Below are positions 1-6,784 of a stretch of DNA of 64,000 bases, piece by piece. The notes under the pieces were generated by a model. It did no database searches. It saw only the letters and a list, made by a program, of their open reading frames with translations, and was not told the origin of the DNA. The DNA comes from Wolinella succinogenes DSM 1740 (GTDB lineage: Bacteria; Campylobacterota; Campylobacteria; Campylobacterales; Helicobacteraceae). Position numbers and translations under genes: made by a program. Location: NCBI RefSeq assembly GCF_000196135.1, contig NC_005090.1:1746001-1810000 (forward strand), given 5' to 3'. Numbering within the stretch: position 1 is the stretch's first letter; every line of letters begins with the position of its first letter.

Positions 1-1127
1 TAGTAGAGATGAGAATCGCCACCCACCTCGTGGGTCGTGATCTTTTTTTTGTCCATGAGCCGCCACACATAGGTGATATATCCAAGCACCAAGGGCACAA
101 GCAACGAGACATAAGCCATCACGCTGAGCGTGTAGTGGCTTGAAGAGGCATTTTTGATCGTGAGCGAATCCTCAGGGTGCGTGTAGGAGGGGTAAAAGGG
201 GGTTCCATTAAGACCCGCGAGCAGGAAAACCCCCATCACGCAGAGCACTACACCTGCACCAAACGCAAAGATTCCCCGAGAGCTCTCCGTGAGCGCCCCC
301 TGATAAATCCCCAAAAGCACTCCCCCTACACCCGCAATCATCATCACTCCAATCCATGGAAGCGCTAAAAGATTCTTGGCGTATTTATACGATTCGACAC
401 TCACGCCTCCAGACAAATCATAGCTCCACCCCTCTTTGGTCAATATCCACCCCAAAAAGGCAAGGAAAAAAGGTAAAAAGTAGAGTGTATTCCTAAGCAC
501 TGCCTTGCGAGCTTTTTGGCGAATCGAAACCTCGTTGACATGATTAATAAAATAGAGAGAAGCTCCGATTCTAGAGAGGAAAAAAAGCGCCAATCCCAGC
601 AGATAGACATAAGGAACCAATAGCGTCTCCAATCCTCTAAAGGGCGTCTGCCAAAGAGGGAAAAAATTCTCACTCAAAGCAAAAGGGCTCCCGCTAAAAA
701 AGGTGCTCACTGCCGCACCAATAAGAAAAGGCGCCAGAGCTCCATTGATGTAAAGGAACGCCTCATAACTCTTTTGCCCCAAAAAATTGTCGGGCTTTCG
801 GCGATACTCGTAGCTCACCGCTTGGATAATAAAGCAAAAAAGAATCAATAGCCACACCCAATACGCCCCGCCAAAACTCGTCGCATAAAAAAGCGGAAAC
901 GCCGCAAAGCAAGCCCCTCCAAAGAGCACTAGTGTGGTGAATGTCAGCTCCCATTTTCGCCCTAAAGAGTTGATGAGCACACTCTTTTCAAGCTCATTTT
1001 CGCTGAGAAAGAAGAGGAGCGTCTGCCCGCCTTGCACAAACATCATAAAGACCAAAAGCCCTCCAAGCAGGCTCACAATCACCCACCAATAGACCTGCAA
1101 TGCCTCAAGACTCCAACTCTCAAACAT
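1..1127 (-). CDS. cydB: Cytochrome bd quinol oxidase subunit II (cut at left edge)
   Basis: Subunit II of the bd-type terminal oxidase, the inner-membrane partner of CydA in quinol oxidation and O2 reduction. The frame starts at ATG 1125-1127, overlaps the end of cydA by 8 bases, and stays open for 375 codons to the window edge. Bases 1-2 read TA on this strand, so the stop probably falls exactly at the edge; the length then matches CydB proteins of about 380 residues. The translation is very hydrophobic with about nine membrane spans and begins MFESWSLEALQVYWW, typical of CydB. The tight overlap indicates translational coupling with cydA. CioB-type cyanide-insensitive subunits are the alternative name for the same family. 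Confidence 0.93.
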   Translation of the reverse strand, partial: MFESWSLEALQVYWWVIVSLLGGLLVFMMFVQGGQTLLFFLSENELEKSVLINSLGRKWELTFTTLVLFGGACFAAFPLFYATSFGGAYWVWLLILFCFIIQAVSYEYRRKPDNFLGQKSYEAFLYINGALAPFLIGAAVSTFFSGSPFALSENFFPLWQTPFRGLETLLVPYVYLLGLALFFLSRIGASLYFINHVNEVSIRQKARKAVLRNTLYFLPFFLAFLGWILTKEGWSYDLSGGVSVESYKYAKNLLALPWIGVMMIAGVGGVLLGIYQGALTESSRGIFAFGAGVVLCVMGVFLLAGLNGTPFYPSYTHPEDSLTIKNASSSHYTLSVMAYVSLLVPLVLGYITYVWRLMDKKKITTHEVGGDSHLY

Positions 1128-2655
1128 GGCGACCCCCTTCAAAGCCCAAGCGAATCTGCTTGAGCATGATCTTGATCTCAGCGATCAGAAGAATCGTAAA
1201 GAGTATGGCGAACATAAAAAAGGAGATTTTGACATTCACACTCGCTAGATTGGTCGCGGCAATTCCCACGGGCATGAGGTCCTGGATCGCCCAAGGCTGT
1301 CGCCCCACCTCCGCCACAATCCAGCCTGCCTCCGCAGCCACATAACCAAGAGGAATCGACCACAATGCAAGCCATAGCCACTTCCTAAAACGCTCAATCT
1401 CATTGGCCATACTTAAGTAGAGCACCACCAAAAAGAGCACGATAAACCACGACCCAAGCGCCACCATCACATGAAAACTATAAAAAGTGAGCGCCACGGG
1501 CGGAACGGTCGCTTCAGGAGAGGAGAGATAGCCATAGCCAAGGTCTTTGATGTTGGCTTCTAGAAGCGCTTTGGATTGATTCATACGCGCAAAATCACCC
1601 TCTTTTTTTGCCTCTTGAAAGCTTTTGAGGGCACTAAGCGCCTCTTTGCCTCGGGCGATTCTCTCTGAAGCAGGAGCGATTCCTTTGGCCTCATTCCCTA
1701 ACACCAAATCATCAATCCCCGGGACAAAAGCATCAATATCTCGATGCCCAAGAAGCGAAAGCGCATAGGGAATCTCTAGATCAAACAAGAAAGGGCTCTT
1801 TGCATCACCGATCTTTTTGCTGGGATCTAAAATTCCAAAAGCGATGATTCCTGCTCGATGCTCTCCTTGGTAGATTCCCTCCATCGCAGCTAGTTTCATG
1901 GGCTGCTTTTGCGCCACCTGATAGGCACTCTCATCTCCTGTTAGTGCCAAAAAGAGCGAAGTGATAAGCCCAAAGCTTGCTCCCACCACGAGACTCTTTT
2001 TGGCCATGATGAAGTCACGATTCCTAAGGATGAACCACGCCGAGATTCCCACCACAAAAAGCGAACTGATCACATACCCGCTCGCAACCGTGTGAAGGAA
2101 TTTGGAGATCGCTACGGGCGAGAGCGCTACATCAAAGAAACTAAGCATCTCATTTCTGACACTCTCAGGATTGAAGCGCATCCCCACGGGATATTGCATC
2201 CAGCCGTTGGCGACAAGAATCCAAAAAGCGCTCAAGTTACTTCCGATGGCAACAAGCCAAGTGGAGAGCAGATGGAATCCCTTTGAGACACGATCCCACC
2301 CAAAAAACATCACTGCAAAGAAGGTTGCCTCCAAGAAAAAGGCTAAAATCCCCTCCACGGCTAAAGGAGCACCAAAAATATCACCCACAAACCATGAGTA
2401 GTTTGCCCAGTTGGTGCCAAATTCAAACTCCATGATGAGGCCCGTCGCCACCCCAATGGCAAAATTGATCCCAAAGAGCGTCATCCAAAATCGCGTGATT
2501 CTCTTCCACTCCTCATTACCGCTCCTCACATAAAGGCTCTCCATGATTGCAATGATAAAGGAGAGCCCCAATGTCAAGGGCACAAACAAGAAGTGATAGA
2601 TAGCCGTGAGGGCAAATTGCGCCCGCGACCAGTCCACACTCGCCAAATCTTCCAT
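1120..2655 (-). CDS. cydA: Cytochrome bd quinol oxidase subunit I
   Basis: 511 residues, heme-bearing subunit of the bd oxidase, which oxidises quinol at the periplasmic Q-loop and reduces O2 to water. His21 in the first helix (TAIYHFLFVPLTLG) corresponds to the heme b595 ligand, and the GRQPW motif near the C terminus is diagnostic of the family. A hydrophilic stretch around residues 245-335 is the Q-loop region. It follows the DUF4492 gene by 4 bases and overlaps cydB by 8, so the three form one transcription unit. High-affinity oxygen use suits a microaerobic or anaerobic bacterium. No key residue appears to be missing. Confidence 0.96.
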   Translation of the reverse strand: MEDLASVDWSRAQFALTAIYHFLFVPLTLGLSFIIAIMESLYVRSGNEEWKRITRFWMTLFGINFAIGVATGLIMEFEFGTNWANYSWFVGDIFGAPLAVEGILAFFLEATFFAVMFFGWDRVSKGFHLLSTWLVAIGSNLSAFWILVANGWMQYPVGMRFNPESVRNEMLSFFDVALSPVAISKFLHTVASGYVISSLFVVGISAWFILRNRDFIMAKKSLVVGASFGLITSLFLALTGDESAYQVAQKQPMKLAAMEGIYQGEHRAGIIAFGILDPSKKIGDAKSPFLFDLEIPYALSLLGHRDIDAFVPGIDDLVLGNEAKGIAPASERIARGKEALSALKSFQEAKKEGDFARMNQSKALLEANIKDLGYGYLSSPEATVPPVALTFYSFHVMVALGSWFIVLFLVVLYLSMANEIERFRKWLWLALWSIPLGYVAAEAGWIVAEVGRQPWAIQDLMPVGIAATNLASVNVKISFFMFAILFTILLIAEIKIMLKQIRLGFEGGRHV

Positions 2656-2659
2656 CGCT

Positions 2660-2866
2660 TCACCTCTCTTTAATCAAATTTTCTAAAACAAAGCCCGCCC
2701 TCTCCTCTTGGCTCTTGAACATCGTTCCAAGCGTTGTATCAAAGACGAAACCTTTTAGGATCACAAACATCACCAAAAGCTTGAGAAGAATCAGCTTCCA
2801 CAGAGTTTTGCCCAAAGTGAGATTCCTAAAACCCTCGTAATAGAGCTCCCAAGCTTTTCGCCACAT
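2660..2866 (-). CDS. DUF4492 small membrane protein upstream of cydAB
   Basis: Small protein of 68 residues beginning MWRKAWELYYEGFRNL, with one hydrophobic helix (about residues 20-42) in the middle. It matches the DUF4492 family, known mainly from genomes where it sits directly before cydA. I chose ATG 2864-2866 because a GGAG Shine-Dalgarno lies 6 bases upstream at 2873-2876; a TTG eight codons earlier (2888-2890) has no comparable site. A TATAAT -10 box lies at 2904-2909. Role unknown; the position suggests an assembly or accessory subunit of the bd oxidase (inference). Confidence 0.8.
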   Translation of the reverse strand: MWRKAWELYYEGFRNLTLGKTLWKLILLKLLVMFVILKGFVFDTTLGTMFKSQEERAGFVLENLIKER

Positions 2867-2903
2867 CTGTTGCTCCTTTAAGACTTTCAAAATAGACGAC
2901 GGG

Positions 2904-2909
2904 ATTATA
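2904..2909 (-). promoter_or_regulatory. -10 box of the DUF4492-cydAB unit
   Basis: Perfect TATAAT on the minus strand, about 40 bases before the chosen DUF4492 start. The upstream stretch 2920-2960 is almost pure A/T, as usual for housekeeping promoters in this phylum, which lack a clear -35. The AT-rich stretch could also hold a regulator site (Fur- or Fnr-type), but no consensus is clear. Confidence 0.6.
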
Positions 2910-2961
2910 GAACTTCTTCATTAATTAATTATTTATTAATAATAATTATTTAAAGAATATT

Positions 2962-3477
2962 CTATGCCTTTAATACTCCATATCCTCTAGGAGCCCCCTC
3001 TTTTCTGCGGCGCTCACAACATCGCTCACCTTTACCATGACCTCTCTCTTCGCACTCACCCTCTTTGTGCTCGTGTCCATGACCGCCGCAGCACTCATGA
3101 TCTTCACCATGACCTCCACAGCACTCATGATCTTTCTTTTCGCTCTCTCTGCATGATCCTTGCTCAATCTCTTCGCTCAAACGCCCTGCCTCATAAGCAT
3201 CCAAAAGCTTTTCTAGATCTTCTCCTGCTTTTCCCCCATAAACTTTCACACCCGCCTCTTTGAGGATATTGAGAGGTTTTTCACCCATCTCATGTGCAAT
3301 GACCGCTTTCACTCCGCCTTTGATGAGCATTCCAGCGATCACTCGACCTTTTTTCCACTGGTTTTTCATGATGGAAACCTCATTAGAATCATTCAAGATT
3401 CCGATGAATTTGCATTTCCCAAAGTGGGGAGAAAGTTTCAACTCTTTGCCTTCGTTTTGAAGCATAATCGCTACCAT
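2962..3477 (-). CDS. NifX/NifB-like (dinitrogenase Fe-Mo cofactor) domain protein with Cys/His-rich tail
   Basis: 171 residues. Residues 1-100 form a NifX-like domain of the dinitrogenase iron-molybdenum cofactor family (MVAIMLQNEGKELKLSPHFG at the start; GVKAVIAHEMGEKPLNILKE in the middle), a fold that carries Fe-Mo-S or other metal clusters. The tail from about 109 is packed with Cys and His, including two tandem ten-residue units DHECCGGHGE and DHECCGGHGH at 116-135, which look like a metal-binding appendage. ATG 3475-3477 has an AAGGA site nearby. It lies just downstream of the DUF134-type regulator, which carries a related domain. No nitrogenase genes are nearby, so a role in metal sensing or storage is more likely than nitrogen fixation (inference). 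Confidence 0.75.
   Translation of the reverse strand: MVAIMLQNEGKELKLSPHFGKCKFIGILNDSNEVSIMKNQWKKGRVIAGMLIKGGVKAVIAHEMGEKPLNILKEAGVKVYGGKAGEDLEKLLDAYEAGRLSEEIEQGSCRESEKKDHECCGGHGEDHECCGGHGHEHKEGECEERGHGKGERCCERRRKEGAPRGYGVLKA
3073..3132 (-). repeat. Two tandem 30-base units encoding the DHECCGGHG repeat
   Basis: Residues 116-125 and 126-135 of the NifX-like protein are near-identical ten-residue units, and the DNA repeats accordingly. This is an in-frame coding repeat that could expand or contract. Confidence 0.75.
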
Positions 3478-3522
3478 CTGTTTTTCCTTTTATTTTGTAT
3501 TAAAGCCCCTTTAAAGAGGCGT

Positions 3523-4125
3523 TCAGATCTCTTGCATAACCTCATCTAAATGGATTTTAGAAGAGACCACCACACTTAGTCCCAAGCTCTCTAGATTCCT
3601 CTTAAAACCCTCACCAATCTCTCTCACCACCAAAAGTGAGCTCCCCTGCAAAAGGGGCGCTAAGAGTTTGAATCGCCCTCCACCACCACCGCCTCCTAGG
3701 CACCCGTTCTCCTCTTTGGGCAGAGGATTCTCTTCATAGGTGAGCGCCTTAATCTCGCCCTCTTCCACTTGAGCAAACCCTAAAAATTTGGCTTCCAAAA
3801 GCGATGGGGCTAGATGAATTCGATCATGAGTAGGAAAAGCAAGCACAAAGCGACTAGAGGTCTTCTCTATGCGCAAACGCTTCCCGTGGATAAAAAAATC
3901 GACGCTTTTGCGCCGTGCCACTTTGAGCATCTTGGAGAAGGTGGGGCGTGAGATTCCCATCGCCCTAGCGCACTCATCGTGATAGAGCCCTTGAAAGTCG
4001 GCCAAAAAGAGCGCTTCGAGCTCATCGTCCCTCAGCCAAATCTCCTCCTCGCTCTTGCACTCCTCGCAAAGGAATCGAAAATAGAGAGGCTTGAGGCGTT
4101 TGAGGCGCTTTTTGGTCTTATTCAT
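3523..4125 (-). CDS. DUF134 DNA-binding protein with C-terminal NifX-like domain
   Basis: 200 residues. The N-terminal half matches the DUF134 family: a Cys pair (CEECKSEEEIWL), then a helix-turn-helix-like segment (ECARAMGISRPTFSKMLKVA, about residues 51-70) resembling sigma-factor region 4. After a run of seven glycines near residue 146 the C-terminal part (LLAPLLQGSSLLVVREIGEG) resembles the end of a NifX-type domain. Such fusions are known in anaerobes beside NifX-like genes. ATG 4123-4125 is preceded by GGAG at good spacing. The 45-base gap to the NifX-like gene puts both in one unit. A cluster- or metal-responsive regulator of its neighbours is plausible but not shown. Confidence 0.75.
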   Translation of the reverse strand: MNKTKKRLKRLKPLYFRFLCEECKSEEEIWLRDDELEALFLADFQGLYHDECARAMGISRPTFSKMLKVARRKSVDFFIHGKRLRIEKTSSRFVLAFPTHDRIHLAPSLLEAKFLGFAQVEEGEIKALTYEENPLPKEENGCLGGGGGGGRFKLLAPLLQGSSLLVVREIGEGFKRNLESLGLSVVVSSKIHLDEVMQEI

Positions 4126-4145
4126 TCGGGCTCCTTTATTTTGAA

Positions 4146-4178
4146 CATATGTAAAATATATTCGATTGCAATCATATG
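4146..4178. promoter_or_regulatory. Dyad region upstream of the DUF134 gene
   Basis: A perfect 10-base palindrome GATTGCAATC lies at 4164-4173, and two CATATG hexamers lie at 4146-4151 and 4173-4178. A TATATT -10-like sequence for the DUF134 gene is at 4155-4160 (minus strand). The palindrome sits about where an operator near -35 would be. Possible autoregulatory site; it overlaps the stop codon of the upstream phosphoesterase gene. Confidence 0.35.
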
Positions 4179-4858
4179 CTTTTATTTCTGAATCTAAACA
4201 AAAGTTCCCTAAGTCTCATGGGTCTCATCTCGCTCTTCTCCCAGCTGGCATTGAGGCAAAAAGAGTTGGGTGTGTCGTAGCTATGCGTGTGTCCATGAAT
4301 ATTGAGCGTGCAGTGCGCCTCCTCATAGAGCGCCTCAAGCACGCGCTTAGAAGATTCATATCGATGATCAAAGGGGTTGATGTCAAACACGGGCAGATGG
4401 CTAAAGAGGATTCGCTCCATCCCAAGATCAGCCACAATGGCGTGCAGATACCTCTCTTCCTTGAGGCGTTTAGAAGAGAATCGCCTCTTTAGAGATTCTA
4501 AAATCTCCTCCTCTTGCGGGATATAGAGCTTGATTCCTGTATGAATCAAAAATCCTGCCTCTTGGAGCATGGGGAGGTTTTTGAGGTCATGATTCCCAAG
4601 AAGGAGATGCTTCTCCCCATGGAGTCGCCCTAGATAAGCCCTCCCCTCCTTGCCCGCCACATCGCCAAGATGAAGGAGTGGCTCTTTAGGGGTGATGGAG
4701 CGATTCCAGCGCCTTAGCATCCACTCAAAAACATCCCCCTCTTCGCCCTCTTGGTGCATTGTGGTGATCCTAGAGGGCTCTTTCTCTAAGATTCTGGCAT
4801 GACCAAAGTGGGTGTCTGAGGCGATCCATAGCTCTTCATTGATCCAAAGTTTTGACAC
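4172..4858 (-). CDS. Calcineurin-like metallophosphoesterase
   Basis: 228 residues with the full metallophosphoesterase signature: SDTHFGH (Asp15, His17), GDV (Asp66), GNHD (Asn89, His90), SHLP and HGHTH near the C terminus. It therefore probably binds two metal ions and hydrolyses a phosphoester, substrate unknown; cytoplasmic, no signal peptide. The start is GTG 4856-4858, with AGGAG seven bases upstream; the nearby ATG is out of frame. It is divergent from the symporter gene pair and upstream of the DUF134 gene, from which it is separated by 46 bases containing a possible promoter. Confidence 0.88.
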   Translation of the reverse strand: MSKLWINEELWIASDTHFGHARILEKEPSRITTMHQEGEEGDVFEWMLRRWNRSITPKEPLLHLGDVAGKEGRAYLGRLHGEKHLLLGNHDLKNLPMLQEAGFLIHTGIKLYIPQEEEILESLKRRFSSKRLKEERYLHAIVADLGMERILFSHLPVFDINPFDHRYESSKRVLEALYEEAHCTLNIHGHTHSYDTPNSFCLNASWEKSEMRPMRLRELLFRFRNKSI

Positions 4859-4939
4859 GCATTGACTCCTTTTGAGATAGCCTAATCCAATTTCGAAGCC
4901 ATGATTCTACCCTCTTTGGGAGTCGCCTTAGAGTTGAGC

Positions 4940-4945
4940 TATAAT
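4940..4945 (+). promoter_or_regulatory. -10 box of the symporter unit
   Basis: Perfect TATAAT 34 bases before the start of the small accessory protein, giving a short leader. No -35 is recognisable, as usual here. Confidence 0.6.
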
Positions 4946-4979
4946 CTTGCCTTATCACCAAAAAGATAGAAGGAAATGC

Positions 4980-5153
4980 ATGGAAATGATGGACGGGGGG
5001 ATCAAGTTTGCCTACGCGCTCACGCTTTTGAGCACGCTTTTGTGTGTACTATATGGGATAAAATATTGGAACAAAGAGGAGAAGGGGAGCGCACAAGAGA
5101 AAGAGCGCTCGCGCTGGCTTAAAGCTGAAGAATCACTCAAAGAGGAGTTTTGA
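4980..5153 (+). CDS. Symporter small accessory protein
   Basis: 57-residue single-span membrane protein (MEMMDGGIKFAYALTLLSTL at the start), followed by a charged tail. It resembles the small accessory proteins encoded directly before SSS-family symporters. I start it at ATG 4980-4982, with AAGGA upstream, rather than the longer frame from 4947, which would begin inside the expected leader. Its stop overlaps the symporter ATG by one base (TGATG), so the two are translationally coupled. Its role in symporter assembly or activity is inferred from context. Confidence 0.7.
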   Translation: MEMMDGGIKFAYALTLLSTLLCVLYGIKYWNKEEKGSAQEKERSRWLKAEESLKEEF

Positions 5154-6784
5154 TGGGAATTATCGAAACACTCGCGATTCTTCTCTACTTGGGAATCACT
5201 GGCTATTTGGGCTTTCTTGGATACAAACAGACCAAAGATGAGACCGACTACCTCTTAGCAGGGCGCAACACCCATCCCTTTGTCATGGCGATGAGCTATG
5301 GCGCCACTTTCATCTCCACCGCGGCCATCGTCGGATTTGGAGGGGTAGCGGCGTGGCTAGGGCAGTCGCTTTTGTGGCTCGCCTTTTGCAACATCTTTGT
5401 GGGTGTCTTCATCGCGTTTGTCTTTTTGGGCAATCCCACGCGAAAGCTTGGCTATCGCCTTAACGCCCACACCTTCCCTGAGCTTTTAGGCAAGCGCTAC
5501 GATTCCAAAGGAGTCCAGCTCTTTGGCGGTCTCCTCATTGCCACCTTTATGCCGCTCTATGCTGCGGCGGTGCTCATTGGGGGGACTCATTTTGTCGCCG
5601 AATATTTCAGAATCGACTACCATGTCGCTCTCCTACTCTTCTCCGTCATCATCACCGCCTATGTGATCGCAGGGGGACTCAAAGGGGTGATGCTCGCGGA
5701 TGCTCTTCAGGGGAGCGTGATGTTTGTCGCGATGATTCTTTTGCTCTTTTTCACCTTTGATTCTCTTGGGGGAGTCGCTCCAGCCTTTAAAGCCCTAGGA
5801 GAGAGCTGGCAAGCCACGGTTGAGCCGCTTAGAGCGCGCCCCTTGGGAGAATTTGCCCCTCAAAGCCCTGACTTTTTGATGCGCTTATCTTTGGCTTGGG
5901 GATTTGAAGGATGGGCAAAAATGCCTGATTTCCTCTCAGAAGGGTGGCTTTTTGTCATCACCACCATCACTTTGGGGGTAGGGATTGGGGTGCTGGCTCA
6001 ACCCCAGCTAGTGGTGCGTTTCATGACGGTCAAAAGTGCCAAAGAGCTCCAAAGAGCCGTTCCTATTGGAGGAATCTTCATCCTTGTGGCGGTAGCGATT
6101 GTTTTTGTGGCGGGTTCGCTGAGCAATGCGTGGTATTTTATCCATGAGGGCAAAAATGCCCTGCAAGCCGCGGGCGGCGTCAACAATGTGATACCACGAT
6201 TCATCAACGACGCCCTTCCCTCTTGGTTTGGGCTCCTCTTCTTCTTGGCCCTTATCTCGGCGGCCATGAGCACCCTCTCCAGTCAGTTTCACGCCATGGG
6301 CACGGCCATAGGTCGAGACACGCTAGAGCAAATATTCCCCCAGAGCAAGCATCACTCCGCCCTCGTGACCAAAGCAGGCGTGCTAGTGATGATCCTCATC
6401 TCCGTCTCACTCGCCTACCTCTTTGACAAACAACCCGCCATCATCGCCCGAAGCACGGCGATCTTCTTTGCCCTTTGTGCGGCGATTTTTTTGCCCAGTT
6501 ACCTCGCCGCCCTCTTTTGGAAGCGCGCGACTAAAGCGGGGGTCTTTGCCTCTATGGCCATAGGAGCCCTCACTTCAATCTTCTGGATCACCCTAGTTCA
6601 TTTCAATGAAGCCAAGGCCTTAGGAATCGCCAAAGCCCTCTTTGGGGTTAACTCGATTCTAAGCGGAAAGATCATCTTTGTGGATGCGCTCATCATCGCA
6701 CTGCCTCTCTCTTTTTTCGCGCTCTATTTGGGCTCGATTCTCTCTAAACCCTTCAAAGAATCTCACCTCAAGCGTTGCTTCTAG
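5153..6784 (+). CDS. Sodium:solute symporter (SSS family)
   Basis: 543 residues with about 13 hydrophobic spans; the N-terminal half contains ETDYLLAGRNTHPFVMAMSY and YVIAGGLKGVMLADALQG, characteristic of SSS (SLC5-like) sodium-driven transporters. The closest described types are monocarboxylate/acetate permeases such as MctP and ActP, but substrate cannot be read from sequence. ATG 5153-5155 has AGGAG five bases before it; a TTG one codon earlier is less likely. The 3-prime end overlaps the convergent histidine kinase gene by 17 bases. Confidence 0.88.
   Translation: MGIIETLAILLYLGITGYLGFLGYKQTKDETDYLLAGRNTHPFVMAMSYGATFISTAAIVGFGGVAAWLGQSLLWLAFCNIFVGVFIAFVFLGNPTRKLGYRLNAHTFPELLGKRYDSKGVQLFGGLLIATFMPLYAAAVLIGGTHFVAEYFRIDYHVALLLFSVIITAYVIAGGLKGVMLADALQGSVMFVAMILLLFFTFDSLGGVAPAFKALGESWQATVEPLRARPLGEFAPQSPDFLMRLSLAWGFEGWAKMPDFLSEGWLFVITTITLGVGIGVLAQPQLVVRFMTVKSAKELQRAVPIGGIFILVAVAIVFVAGSLSNAWYFIHEGKNALQAAGGVNNVIPRFINDALPSWFGLLFFLALISAAMSTLSSQFHAMGTAIGRDTLEQIFPQSKHHSALVTKAGVLVMILISVSLAYLFDKQPAIIARSTAIFFALCAAIFLPSYLAALFWKRATKAGVFASMAIGALTSIFWITLVHFNEAKALGIAKALFGVNSILSGKIIFVDALIIALPLSFFALYLGSILSKPFKESHLKRCF

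Noticed and set aside
43-50. T8 run (A8 on the coding strand) in cydB as a slippage site
   Set aside because: Codes lysines in frame, as in other Campylobacterota genes, and the frame continues without shift.
4986-4991. G6 run at the start of the symporter accessory gene as a phase-variable tract
   Set aside because: Six Gs is too short to vary often; Campylobacterota contingency tracts are usually 8 or more.
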